Shown: one piece after another, positions 16,701 through 25,386 of the stretch
How positions within the stretch are numbered: the stretch's first letter is position 1
Layout: each line of letters starts with the position of its first letter
NCBI RefSeq assembly: GCF_000785535.1
Contig: NZ_CP007595.1
Span: 2,068,439 to 2,132,438 of the forward strand
Reading direction: 5' to 3'
Length of the DNA: 64,000 nucleotides
Source: Arthrobacter sp. PAMC 25486
GTDB lineage: Bacteria > Actinomycetota > Actinomycetes > Actinomycetales > Micrococcaceae
Position numbers and translations under genes: made by a program
Notes under the pieces: model-generated
The model's input: only the letters and a program-made list of their open reading frames with translations
The model's database searches: none
Told to the model about the DNA's origin: nothing

Positions 16701-18711
16701 TGATGGCAGCGTCCATGCGTTCATCATGGGCGCGTAAAGCCTGCAGCACCTGCCACACCACTTTGTAGCGTGCATTGTCCTTCAACGCTTCCGAGGTCGA
16801 CATGCCCTCGGGTATGGCAATGGGCAAGACGATGTAGCCGAACTTCTTCGACTCGCCTGTCTCTGGGTCAATGTGGTTACGCATCACGCGCCCGACAGAC
16901 TGGATGACGTCGACCATGGAATTGCGGGGATTCATGAACAGAACGGCGTCCAGCGACGGAACGTCAACCCCCTCGGTCAGGCAGCGTGCGTTGGTGAGGA
17001 TCCGGCAGGTCGGCTGCTCCTTCAGCGGCCACGACCCGTCAGCATTTCGCGGAGCGGTACGGTCGTCAACCAGGAGAACCTCCGGGTCGGCCTGCAGCCA
17101 GTCGAGACGCTCGCCTCGACGAACGGCATTGAACGTCCCGTCGACATGTTTGGCTTCCACACGCAGATCATCGGTAGGGTCATCGTTTGCCAGGTCCGTA
17201 AGATGAACCCGAACAAGCTCCTGGAATTCGGCTTCGATCTTCTTGGATGCAGGGATCGACCGGTTGAACGCCACAGCGCGGCGCATCGGCTGCCAGTCCT
17301 GGCCGAAGCCATCCTGAAATTCACCAGCGCGGCGCTTGGCCAAACCGTTCCACACGCCGACGAGCTTGGCAATATCGTCAATGTTCAGTTCACTGTTACT
17401 GTCGGCCAGCTGGTCCTGAAACGTGCCCGCTACCTGATGCTCATCGACGCCGAGGACCAGGACCTTGTAGTCAGTCAACAGCCCCTTCGTTACGGCTTCA
17501 CCGAAGCCTATGCGGTAGAAGACCGGGCCAAAGATTTCCAGATCGTCCATGGAACACAGCTCAGCGTCCCGTTCCTTCGCGGCGTCCTTGGTGTCATCGT
17601 TGAAGATGCGGGGAGTCGCGGTCATGTACACGCGCTTGTTGGCAGAAATGATGGAGTTGTCGTGTATCTTCACGAAGTTCGACTGGTCCCCATCAACCAA
17701 GGTGGCGCCGGTAGTTCTGTGTGCTTCATCGCAAATGACCAAGTCGAAGTCAGGCAAGCCGGCCTGCTGGGCATCGCGGACCGCTTCAATCGACTGGTAG
17801 GTCGAAAAAACGACCGTCATGCCCTCATCCATCGTGCGGGTGCCCATAGCCTCGATAATGCGCCTGCCGTCAGTTGTGGCTGGAATCTGCAGGTCATGGA
17901 TAGCCACATCGGTCATATCAGTGTCCTTTGACCTGCCGACCTTGGTGTCTGAGCAAACGGCATAGGCCTGCATGGGCTGGTCGGCCTCGTCTGACCATTC
18001 CTTCAGCGTCTGCGAAATCAGAGCGAGAGACGGAACCATAACCAGGATCCAGGCGTGGCCCAAATCTTCAGCGAAACGCTCAGCCAATCTCAGCGCCGTA
18101 AACGTCTTTCCGGTACCGCAGGCCATGATCAACTTGCCGCGATCGGATGTGGTGAAGCCCTTGAGCGTCGCCTCCACGGCTTCATGCTGGTGCGTGCGCA
18201 ACGTCTTCTTATCGAAGACCTTCAGTTCCTCGGGTCGCTCTAAGTCGTAGGTCGCCCAGTCAATATTGGAGTGCCGGAAGTCGGAGAGCCCTACACGCTG
18301 AACGGGAACGTATCGACCATCTAGCATCTCGGTTGCGTTGGCGGACCATTCACCCTCGGTAGTGTCCACGACAACAGCGTGTGTGAATGGCTTTTTGGAG
18401 GAGGCTGACAGGAACGAGTCGATGTGATGCTTCTGGATCTTGGCACCCGGTGCGTAGAACTTTGCCTGGATCGCAGTAAGACCGCCATCAGCCCGGGCAG
18501 CAACGAGGTCAATGCCGTTGTCCGGGTTCGAGAAGTTAGATGGCCGATCCGGCCATTCACTCCACAGCCACACATCGGTGTATTGGGGCGCGTGTACGCC
18601 GTCGGTCAACAGAAAACGCTCAACCAACTATTCGAGGTAATTACCCTTCATTCGCTGGGAGTGCGCAGCCCCTCGGTACGAATCAAGCAGCTCATCAAAC
18701 GTAATGGTCAC
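13786..18711 (-). pseudogene. single-chain restriction-modification enzyme (type ISP-like) interrupted by an in-frame TAG
   Basis: The frame from GTG 18711 reads VTITFDELLDSYRG, then AHSQRMKGNYLE-TAG-LVERFLLTD; the stop is at 18628-18630, where relatives have a residue such as Lys. After it the frame is open for 1,613 codons. Domains, counted after the stop: Mrr-type nuclease (NGIDLVAAR, Asp at 40; AIQAK at 52-56), SF2 helicase (Walker A ACGTGKT near 170, CDEAH near 300, MTATPRIF, SVGRVMR), gamma-type N6-adenine methyltransferase (ILEPFVGTGTF near 905; MNPPY near 1020) and a C-terminal recognition domain. Such enzymes methylate and cleave DNA from one polypeptide. A TTG directly after the stop could restart translation. 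Confidence 0.85.
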
Positions 18712-18844
18712 AGTTACCCCAGTGTGGTACGGAAATGTAAGAGGAAGCCTCCGGAGAAGCCTCCGTCTGATTGTATGCGGGAGTGGACGGAACCAGCGGA
18801 TTACTGAACCCATGGACTACGGACCCGCGGCGACGCCGTAGGAG

Positions 18845-19939
18845 TCAGTCTTCCTCACCAGCCACAAACCCCTCACCATAACGGTCCTGCAGCACCGCTC
18901 GGTCCCGACGGGCCGCCTTCAGCTTGACCGCGCTTACCCCGAGCTCCTCCGCCGCCTCGGCAAGACCGAGGCCGTCCAGTTCAGGTAGGCGAGCCTTGCG
19001 AACAAGCTCAAGCCGCACAGGGTCGCTCGGCGGCGCATCGTAGAACTTCCCGTCTTTCAACAAGATCTTGACTACTTCCCAGGTGACGCCAAGGGCTGAG
19101 GCAATCTCCTTGCGTGTCCTGCCAGCCGCCTGCATCCTGCCGACGAGGCGGCACCGGGCCACTCGGTCGTTGCGAACTGCGTCGTTGTAGGTGTTTTGTG
19201 GCGGCGCGCCCGCGGCGCGCAAGACCTCTCGGACCTTGGACACGGGGTGTCCGATCTTGGCCGCAATGGCGCCGACGCTCTGGCCAGTGCGTTCATGCTC
19301 TTCCAGCACCATCATCCGCAAGTCCTCCTCCGCGGCAACGCGCTCGGCTTCAGCAGCCGCTTTCTCCGCCTCGGTCATGCCTTCCATGTACTCGCGGTAA
19401 AGCTTGCTGGCCAACCCCGTCGAGCAGTCCAACTCAGCCGCGATTAAACCAAACGTCAGCTTGCCCTCGGTGCGCAGTCGGTACGCCTCAGCACGCTGTT
19501 TCGCCCGAAGTCTCTGCGTCTCCTCCCACTGCCTCGCAGCTCGCTCCCTGCGTAGCGTACTCATCCATGGCAAGAAAATCGTCACTCTCGGCTGCTCAAC
19601 ATTCTCGATCAAACCATGAGCAAAGACGCCTTGGCCGGCTTCGTTCTTTTTGATCACGTAGCACTGCCACTCCTCGGCTATCCCAGCGCCTACATAACCG
19701 ATACGCACGCCACCTACCAGCAATGCCATGGCCTCTGCATGGTGCGGGTTCCCTGGCTCTCGGACCATTTCCACTTCGACTTCTTGGCCAGCCTCCAACC
19801 CTACGAAGCCTTTCGGGTTGAACTGCGACCCGCGTACGAAGTGGTTGTCGAATCGTTCATCGTTTCGCGGATCCGGTATAAGGTAGCGGCCGGGCGGTCG
19901 GACATATTCGTCAGGCAGCGGATCGTATGTCTCACCCAT
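18845..19939 (-). CDS. HIRAN-domain protein with helix-turn-helix array (paralogue 2)
   Basis: A 364-residue protein starting MGETYDPLPDEYVRPPGRY behind a very strong GGGGAGGAG. Residues about 30-100 form the HIRAN domain (FDNHFVRGSQF, VEMVREPGNP, VRIGYVGAGIA). Four HTH-like repeats follow: GLIAAELDCSTGLASKLYRE, AIAAKIGHPVSKVREVL, KEIASALGVTWEVVKILL and AAEELGVSAVKLKAARRDR. The last two align with the end of the 9036-10346 protein, marking them as paralogues. It overlaps the stop of the upstream gene by eight bases. No catalytic motif is seen. The protein probably recognises DNA structure through HIRAN and sequence through the HTH array; this is inference. Confidence 0.82.
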   Translation of the reverse strand: MGETYDPLPDEYVRPPGRYLIPDPRNDERFDNHFVRGSQFNPKGFVGLEAGQEVEVEMVREPGNPHHAEAMALLVGGVRIGYVGAGIAEEWQCYVIKKNEAGQGVFAHGLIENVEQPRVTIFLPWMSTLRRERAARQWEETQRLRAKQRAEAYRLRTEGKLTFGLIAAELDCSTGLASKLYREYMEGMTEAEKAAAEAERVAAEEDLRMMVLEEHERTGQSVGAIAAKIGHPVSKVREVLRAAGAPPQNTYNDAVRNDRVARCRLVGRMQAAGRTRKEIASALGVTWEVVKILLKDGKFYDAPPSDPVRLELVRKARLPELDGLGLAEAAEELGVSAVKLKAARRDRAVLQDRYGEGFVAGEED

Positions 19940-20192
19940 TGCTTCTCCTCCCCCGCCGCCACCCAGGCACCGCCTGATCCAGCTCTTCTCTGCGCCATTC
20001 CACCAACTTCTCGTGCTTCGCCCTATCGTTGGCCGTCACGAGCCACAGGCCGAGTGCATGTTCTTCCGTGCCAGCTTCCGCCTCCAACCGCCTGTGATTC
20101 GGCCGCCGGCCATGCTCCGAAACAAACGCTACGACATCTGCCAATCGCTCCCGCCAGTGCGCATCAAGCGCCCGCTCGCGATCGCTCACCAC
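19932..20192 (-). CDS. small helicase-associated (HA) domain protein
   Basis: An 86-residue protein made almost only of one HA-type domain: HWRERLADVVAFVSEHGRRP, then LGLWLVTANDRAKHEKL and QAVPGWRRGRR. The pattern W...L..f....G..P...LG.Wl...R.....L...r...L...PGW is that of PF03457-type helicase-associated domains, which here stand free of any helicase. It overlaps the HIRAN gene by eight bases and starts 12 bases after the preceding HA protein, so the three genes form one operon. A nucleic-acid-binding accessory role is inferred. Confidence 0.7.
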   Translation of the reverse strand: MVSDRERALDAHWRERLADVVAFVSEHGRRPNHRRLEAEAGTEEHALGLWLVTANDRAKHEKLVEWRREELDQAVPGWRRGRRSNG

Positions 20193-20204
20193 CCACGCCC
20201 CAAG

Positions 20205-20612
20205 TCAATCAAGCTCTCGCATCTGCTCCCACGAGATCGTCTGCGCCACAAGCGCATGTCGCTGTTCGCAAAGAAATGCGTACAGCTTTTGCTCCCGGGG
20301 CACAGGTCCGTGAAGCTGTGGATAGCGGCCGTGAGTGGCGATGAAGGTGCGCGCTTCTTGCAGGCGGCTGCGCCAGATACGTGAGGGGCCCTTGGGCGCT
20401 GCTGCGCGGGCCTTTGCAAGGCTAGGATCCATCGCCCGCCTGACTTCAAGGTGACGGTGAACCGTGCCCACGCGCACGCCAGTCTGTTCGGCGATGACTG
20501 GCACCGGGGTGCCGGCTGCGTAGAGCTGATCCCAATCAGGGTGTGCCGACAGCCGCGGATCTTCTTCGAACAATCTGTACCCCTCCCACCGTTCATACCC
20601 CGCCGTTGACAC
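20205..20612 (-). CDS. HTH plus helicase-associated (HA) domain protein
   Basis: A 135-residue protein. The N-terminal half has an HTH-like stretch, AAGTPVPVIAEQTGVRVGTV followed by HRHLEVRR. The C-terminal half is an HA domain: WRSRLQEARTFIATHGRYP, then EQKLYAFLCEQRHAL and WEQMRELD. It is the first gene of a three-gene operon with the smaller HA protein and HIRAN paralogue 2. The combination of HTH and HA modules echoes the helix-turn-helix arrays of the neighbouring genes. Function unknown; DNA binding likely. Confidence 0.72.
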   Translation of the reverse strand: MSTAGYERWEGYRLFEEDPRLSAHPDWDQLYAAGTPVPVIAEQTGVRVGTVHRHLEVRRAMDPSLAKARAAAPKGPSRIWRSRLQEARTFIATHGRYPQLHGPVPREQKLYAFLCEQRHALVAQTISWEQMRELD

Positions 20613-20661
20613 AGAAGCCTATCCCCGGCCCACACTCCCCGATACCCCTAGACGCCAAAAA

Positions 20662-20687
20662 CCCCACGACCCGTGGGGATCGTGGGG
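20662..20687 (-). terminator. terminator between two minus-strand units
   Basis: An 8-bp GC-rich stem, arms CCCCACGA and TCGTGGGG with a 10-base loop, lies downstream of the gene at 20833-21132 and upstream of the HA/HIRAN operon. On the minus strand it is followed by TTTTTGG, so it fits a rho-independent terminator for the leftward transcript. Confidence 0.7.
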
Positions 20688-20832
20688 CTGGGGGCATCGG
20701 GGTCAGTGCGTTCTGGCGCTGACTGCATGCTCAGCGACGGCGAAGAGAGTGACACCCTCGCCACTCTCCGATCGAGCGGGCCGAATTCAGTGTCGCGTCC
20801 ATGCCACCCCGCCGCCTTTCGTTTTCAAAAAC

Positions 20833-21132
20833 TCACATGTCCCGAAGCATCTGGAGTGCAGCGATTTTCTGCTCTAGCGGCTGCAAGATCCTGGCCCGAC
20901 CGGCCACTTGGCCCATAACCCCATACCTTGAAAGTTGGAAAGCCAATTCTGTCGCAACAGCTTCCATCGCCTGGAGAAATTCGATTTGTGTCTCTAGCGA
21001 CGAGGAGGGTTGCCAGTACCGCTCACCCCGCATGATCAACGCCGCTGCAGCGAACACTTTCACTTGTGGATGGCGTTCTTGCCCATTTTCATCAGTTCCA
21101 TCTGTTTCTAAGTCTAAGTTCATACGCCCCAT
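20833..21132 (-). CDS. hypothetical protein
   Basis: A 99-residue protein with an acidic N-terminus (MGRMNLDLETDGTDENGQ) and a mainly helical remainder (ETQIEFLQAMEAVATELAFQ, then RILQPLEQKIAALQ). No family recognised; the pattern would suit a small helical binding protein. The first ATG is the one inside the CCGCACACATGG box and has no good ribosome site, so either translation is leaderless from there or it begins three codons later at MNLD. It is followed by a terminator. Confidence 0.65.
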   Translation of the reverse strand: MGRMNLDLETDGTDENGQERHPQVKVFAAAALIMRGERYWQPSSSLETQIEFLQAMEAVATELAFQLSRYGVMGQVAGRARILQPLEQKIAALQMLRDM

Positions 21133-21140
21133 GTGTGCGG
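21129..21140 (-). promoter_or_regulatory. CCGCACACATGG box, copy 3
   Basis: Exact 12-base match. Its ATG (21132) is the first start codon of the 99-residue gene, in frame. Confidence 0.6.
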
Positions 21141-21201
21141 CTCACCTCTCCGCCCACCACTACCACCACTCCCCTGCCCGCTACGCTCTCAACGCCACTC
21201 T

Positions 21202-21213
21202 CCGCACACATGA
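21202..21213 (+). promoter_or_regulatory. CCGCACACATGG box, copy 4 (last base differs)
   Basis: CCGCACACATGA on the plus strand, 48 bases before the gene at 21260. Its ATG opens an eight-codon frame ending at TAA and is not in frame with the gene. Confidence 0.5.
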
Positions 21214-21259
21214 AGCTCAACCGAAACGTTTGTTAAGAGAAAAGAGATCAGTGAGGGAA

Positions 21260-21607
21260 ATGTCCAAGCCAATATTCACGACCCACTACCAACGGTGGCA
21301 GAAGCGCCCCTATTACGTGCCTGACCGGTTGCCAGTGTTGCCGGCCGAGCTGGCCCTGCGCAAGACGACAGTGCCACTTCGGTTGAACGGGCACCTTGCC
21401 GACCGGGGGCGTGTGTTTGATCTTGCTGATCTTCACGAACGCGGGGAAGTGTACGCCGACGTGATCGTGGAGGGGGAGGCTGCAGACATCTTGGCCTACA
21501 TCGACGGCGCGTCGCTGGTCGAGATCTGGGACACCCATCTGATTCTGCCGTGGGACGTCGCGGCCGTGTGGAAGCCGCTGATCGACGATTGGAGGGAGAA
21601 TAACTAA
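21260..21607 (+). CDS. hypothetical protein, coupled to the HAD gene
   Basis: A 115-residue protein starting MSKPIFTTHYQRWQKRPYYV; the frame extends far upstream but loses coding character, so ATG 21260 is preferred (GAGGG close by). It is Trp/Tyr/Arg-rich at the N-terminus and then strand/helix mixed (RVFDLADLHERGEVYADVIV, ILAYIDGASLVEIWD). Its stop overlaps the ATG of the HAD gene (TAATG), indicating translational coupling. I do not recognise the family. A partner of the HAD protein is the natural guess. Confidence 0.7.
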   Translation: MSKPIFTTHYQRWQKRPYYVPDRLPVLPAELALRKTTVPLRLNGHLADRGRVFDLADLHERGEVYADVIVEGEAADILAYIDGASLVEIWDTHLILPWDVAAVWKPLIDDWRENN

Positions 21608-22595
21608 TGCGTCCCACGATCCCCGTACCTAGCACCGACGCCGCCCTGGTACGCGTGCTACTGCGCCACCTACCTGTTTCCCTCATCGCCAATCTTGGCG
21701 GTTACGAAACCCACCAAGTTGAGCGATGCGCCGCCCTGGTTACTCCCCTGGCCGCACCGCTGAACGCTGACCGTGACGACGACCGGGCCCATGCGCGGCA
21801 GAGGCTAGGAGGCGACCCGCCTCGGTTGCGGCTCGCTGCCCCTTGGCTAATGCGGCTCCGAGTAATCTACGAAGCGGTCGAGCTGGTAAGCGCTGGTGGC
21901 CGGGACGCGGAGTCGTGGCTACGGTCAGATCCATCACTGGCAGCATTCGGTTGTGATGATTCTCCGCTTTCACTATTACGCTGGCCGCCACTCAAGGACG
22001 CAGCCAAAATGGTGTTGAAGGCTGCGCGGCTGGTGTCTGGCGGCGACTTCGAACCGATGCAGTGGCCGACGCGGACCCTTGTCACTCTTGACGTGGACGG
22101 CGTGCTTTTGCCAATGCAAGAATGGGCGGCCGAGATCCGGGTCGAAGATTTTGAAGAGCTCACTTTTTGGCAACCGCCGTTGGCCAAGCCCGGAACTTTC
22201 TATGTGGATCCGGAAGCGCTCGCGGCCGTCCGGCGATGGTGTGATCTACCGGATGCGGATGTGCAGTGGCACACTAGTTGGCAAGAATTTGTTCACTTGC
22301 TCGCGCCGGCGCTTGGTCTACCTCCGCTACCGCTGTTCGATTACCGCACGAATTTTGACGTCTACCGAAATCGTCCTTGGAAGCATTTTGCTCTCGACGT
22401 TTTCGCCGGCGACATCCCCGGGGTCAGGTGTGGCGGATACTCGCAATTGACGATCGCGACTTGAAGAGTACCGGCTCAAATCTTCGACGCTACCGTTCAA
22501 GGAAACTCCCGGCCTCTTTGGTCCTAGAGCCAAAAAGTCATGAGGGGCTTGGTCCGCTTCTCGCCAAAGCCGAGGCCTTCATAGCCGCCCGCTGA
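21607..22595 (+). pseudogene. HAD-like hydrolase protein with a frameshift in its C-terminal third
   Basis: The first frame (285 codons, stop at 22464) has a helical N-terminal region and, near residue 157, TLVTLDVDGVLLP, the HAD nucleophile motif DxDG, as in the HAD domain of Swiss-Army-knife RNA-repair proteins. VQWHTSW follows. The final HAD acidic motif is missing from this frame but appears in the next: VWRILAIDDRDL, then LVLEPKSHEGLGPLLAKAEA, with a stop at 22595. The change of frame falls at or just after the run CCCCGGGG around 22420, and one missing base would explain it. It is a broken gene, a sequencing error or, less likely, programmed slippage. A phosphatase or RNA-repair role is only analogy. 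Confidence 0.7.
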
Positions 22596-22602
22596 CAAAC
22601 AT

Positions 22603-22628
22603 GTCCCGGCTGTTTTGGTTGCCGGGAC
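22603..22628 (+). terminator. hairpin after the HAD gene
   Basis: An 8-bp inverted repeat, GTCCCGGC and GCCGGGAC, with a 10-base loop, begins eight bases past the HAD stop. No T-run follows, so it may be a weak terminator or mRNA end stabiliser. Confidence 0.5.
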
Positions 22629-22736
22629 GTTACTCGGCCCGGTCACCTCGCAGCAACCGAGCAGGACCCGACTCGTCTTCGTGTCCGCTGCTTGGCTACG
22701 GGCAAATCGGACCCGGCTCGCCTTCGTGTGGTTCAC

Positions 22737-22773
22737 CTGCCCGCTCATGCAACTGCATCAGATGAGCGGGCAG
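22737..22773. terminator. bidirectional hairpin between converging genes
   Basis: A perfect 12-bp inverted repeat, CTGCCCGCTCAT and ATGAGCGGGCAG, with a 13-base loop, lies between the rightward HAD gene and the leftward gene at 22835. Two imperfect copies of GGACCCGRCTCGYCTTCGTG sit just before it. Confidence 0.6.
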
Positions 22774-22834
22774 TGTCGTCTTCAAGTTGAACTAGCCGGC
22801 CCCTAACCGACGGCCGTCCGGCGACACTTCGGGC

Positions 22835-23089
22835 TTAGCACCACGGCTCCATGGGCTGGGCGAAGGCGGCCCACTCTTGGATCGCTTCACGTAGCGCACC
22901 CGAGCCGCGGGAGTAACCCACGATCAAACTCCCGACCGCCTCCCGGTGAGCGCCAGGCGAACGTTCGCGCACCTCCACTAGCCACGGGCAGGCATGTTCT
23001 AGTGCGCCGAGTATGCCAGGTAGTTGTGCCAGGGTCGCGGTCACAACTCCCACCTGTTCTTCGATTTCATTGTCGCCAATGTCTGACAT
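22835..23089 (-). CDS. small hypothetical helical protein
   Basis: An 84-residue protein from ATG 23089, chosen because GGAGGAGG lies just upstream; the longer frame has no coding look. It is predicted all-helical (EEQVGVVTATLAQLPGILGA, SGALREAIQEWAAFAQ) with one Cys-Pro-Trp. No family recognised. A CCGTACACATGG box lies 34 bases upstream, and its ATG opens a 19-codon frame that overlaps this start, so a leader peptide may influence translation. Confidence 0.65.
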   Translation of the reverse strand: MSDIGDNEIEEQVGVVTATLAQLPGILGALEHACPWLVEVRERSPGAHREAVGSLIVGYSRGSGALREAIQEWAAFAQPMEPWC

Positions 23090-23122
23090 CGAGCCTCCTC
23101 CGTTTGTGATTGTTCCCGTGCT

Positions 23123-23134
23123 CCATGTGTACGG
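23123..23134 (-). promoter_or_regulatory. CCGCACACATGG box, copy 5 (one difference)
   Basis: CCGTACACATGG on the minus strand, between divergent genes at 23089 and 23200. Its ATG opens a 19-codon frame overlapping the ribosome site and start of the gene at 23089. Confidence 0.5.
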
Positions 23135-23199
23135 ACAGGACAACCGGCATATCGGCGCATGATGGCTTGTGTCCCCTCGTCTACCGAAAGTAGGGCCCG

Positions 23200-23832
23200 A
23201 TGCAAACGCCAATGACCCTCGAAGAAAAGATGGCCTCTACCCGCGCGGGGCTGTCCGCCATAAAGCTCCTGACCGGCGATGAAAAGTTCGCAGCAGCAAA
23301 AACACTCATGGCCGAAATCGCCGCCGACCGTGCCATCTCTCCGGCGCAGTTGTCTGAACTCGCCAGACCTGCCCGCCCGAAGTTGGTCGACGCCCAGGCC
23401 GCGTTGCGTGAGCTCGTGTGGCAGCTCTACCTTGACGCCGGCCTTGAGGCCGATCTGGTCGAGTGGCTTGAAGACATTGCAGCGATGGAGGGTCTGCCGA
23501 GGCCAGTTAGCCGGCCAATGTTCACTGACGAAAATGTGGTGATGGCCTCCGAGCTCTTGGTGGCTTTGCGGATCGGCGATCATCCCTGGCTGCGAAATAG
23601 CGATGAGCAGAATATGGAAAGTCCCGTGTGGGAAAAGGGTTTCGAGTGCCCGCCAGGGGTTGTGATCCAGCAGATGGGTGCGCCCCTGCGCACGCGGCTT
23701 ATCGGAGCCACCGGTATAGGCCGAGGGATGTGGCCGGCGAGGTCGCGTCTGTTTCCGTTCACAGACCCTCAGCTGCAAAGTTGGATCCTCCCGGCCGAGG
23801 TGGACGCGTATTTTGCGGACCACAATTTTTGA
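23200..23832 (+). CDS. hypothetical protein
   Basis: A 210-residue soluble-looking protein. The first 110 residues are helical (TLEEKMASTRAGLSAIKLLT, QAALRELVWQLYLDAGLEAD), and the C-terminal part is mixed with several Trp and Pro (PVWEKGFECPPGVVIQQMG, GIGRGMWPARSRLFPFTD). No motif or family recognised. The start ATG follows GTAGGG. It diverges from the small helical gene, with box copy 5 between them. It stands alone with no downstream partner on its strand. Confidence 0.65.
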   Translation: MQTPMTLEEKMASTRAGLSAIKLLTGDEKFAAAKTLMAEIAADRAISPAQLSELARPARPKLVDAQAALRELVWQLYLDAGLEADLVEWLEDIAAMEGLPRPVSRPMFTDENVVMASELLVALRIGDHPWLRNSDEQNMESPVWEKGFECPPGVVIQQMGAPLRTRLIGATGIGRGMWPARSRLFPFTDPQLQSWILPAEVDAYFADHNF

Positions 23833-24297
23833 AAGGGAAGGCGGCGGAAACGGCGCAAGTTACCACTGCATTCCGTCGCCCGCGTGAAAAAGTTGGCTGT
23901 CCGTTTTCGCGTAGTTGGCGTTTTTCAAAATAGCGGCCACCGAACAAGTGACCTGCCGCTGGGTGAAGCCCAGGACCCAGGATAAAGGGCGCTCAGGAAT
24001 CTAGATATTTGTGGTAAATCGCCCTTAACACGGGAAGCCGTGTATCGCGCCCCCGGGGCCCGCTTTTCCCTCTACAGAAACCGCGCCTCTCCGACAAACT
24101 GCTACCCTCATTTTCCCGCCAACACTGCTACGCATCCAGACCTCACACCGTCAACCGACAATGTGGCCGAAGTGCGCGACCTAGTGAGGCGCCAGCCGAG
24201 CGGGATGGTGTGGCGGATCGTGATGGTTGGTGCATCGCCTGCAGCGGGTGGACCTGCGCGCCGCAGGCGATGAGTCGGTGCCAACGGAGATGTGGTG
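23833..24297. other. intergenic, no gene seen
   Basis: No frame has a start, ribosome site and coding look. The only structures are a short hairpin, CTGGGT and ACCCAG around 23962-23983, and another, ACACGG and CCGTGT around 24028-24043. It may hold a terminator for the gene at 23832. Confidence 0.4.
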
Positions 24298-25098
24298 TCA
24301 GAGAAAAGGATGTGGCAGGTGAATCGGGAACGGCGTCACTTCCAGCGTCGCTAAATCGAGGTTGATCGTATTGTCCGGGTAGCGATTCATATCCAGGACG
24401 TGGACGGTGGCCCGAGTGTTTTCAAATCGTTGGGAGATGCGTTGGTGCCAGTGCCCACTGAACACGTGTAGCGGGTTCACATTCCGCACAGCGTCCGCCA
24501 CAAGCGGGCGCTGTTGGTACGTCTCATGTGCAAGCTCTTCACCAAGCGGGTAGATCAAACCTGATTCAACTTTGATGCCAGCGGCCACTTCATGGGTGAT
24601 CAAAATATCCACGGGCTCTTTTCCAAGCCTAGACAGATTTTCGGCGGTGATTGCTTCCTCTGGCCAAAACGTCCGACCCTCCACTCTCATGGATTTATCG
24701 ATTGAGACTGCGCCGCCAAATGACGCGAAGCGCTTACCTCCCAGCGTGAAGCGATGCCCGCGCGGTGAGTAGAGAAGCTGGGAGGAGATCACTCCGAAGC
24801 CGTCTTCGTTAAGTGGCAGTTGGCGGAGCCGCGGGTGTACGTCATGATTCCCGTCCGCGAAGATCAAAATAATCCCGGATTTCTTTAGCCACCTCTTCAA
24901 AAGCCGAGTGAAGCGGTCCTCTGTTTTCGGTCCGCCTCCACTGGGCCAGAGCACGCCAAGGTCACCTGCGTGGATGATGGTTCTGTAGCCAACCTTGGCG
25001 GCTTCCCGAATCACGCGCTCTGCCCATTCGGCATCAGCATGCCAGTCGCCAGCCACCAGGATTGTGTTTTCGATGTCGATTTTTTCCATGTCCTCCAT
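24298..25098 (-). CDS. calcineurin-like metallophosphoesterase
   Basis: A 266-residue protein with every metal-binding block of the family: GDWHADAEW (Asp, His), HAGDLG (Asp), DGNHD (Asn, His), ITHE (His) and GHWH (His-x-His). These hold the two-metal centre used to cleave phosphoesters. The order and spacing are those of class III cytoplasmic phosphoesterases acting on nucleotides, RNA ends or proteins; the substrate is unknown. The start is the ATG inside a CCGCACACATGG box (25098), with a second Met three codons later; neither has a well-spaced ribosome site, so leaderless translation is plausible. The longer upstream frame looks non-coding. Confidence 0.85.
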   Translation of the reverse strand: MEDMEKIDIENTILVAGDWHADAEWAERVIREAAKVGYRTIIHAGDLGVLWPSGGGPKTEDRFTRLLKRWLKKSGIILIFADGNHDVHPRLRQLPLNEDGFGVISSQLLYSPRGHRFTLGGKRFASFGGAVSIDKSMRVEGRTFWPEEAITAENLSRLGKEPVDILITHEVAAGIKVESGLIYPLGEELAHETYQQRPLVADAVRNVNPLHVFSGHWHQRISQRFENTRATVHVLDMNRYPDNTINLDLATLEVTPFPIHLPHPFL

Positions 25099-25106
25099 GT
25101 GTGCGG
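25095..25106 (-). promoter_or_regulatory. CCGCACACATGG box, copy 6
   Basis: Exact match. Its ATG (25098) is the likely start of the metallophosphoesterase. TAGAGT, a fair -10, lies directly before the box. Confidence 0.6.
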
Positions 25107-25386
25107 ACTCTACCTCACGGTTCGCTGCAACTGACACCGCCGCATTGGCAGCCACGTCGCCTCCGTCCAGTTCACCTCTCTGCTCTCCGACAAGCCAGGC
25201 ATCTTGGCCCTGTTCTCTCCGCGTTGCCGAGAAGTTCACCTACGTGCTGCCAACGTCAACCGGTTCGGCGTCGGCTCGTTCGCCTACGCGCTGTACTTCA
25301 CTCCCCTGACACCGGTCGCGTTGCACAGCGCAGCGTCCTAGTAAGCGCTGCGCGCGGCGGGAGGGTCACTATGGAAGTCAAGTGGG

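Noticed and set aside
19616..20344. 242-codon plus-strand frame
   Set aside because: Antisense to the HIRAN paralogue and HA-domain genes, which have better starts, couplings and motifs.
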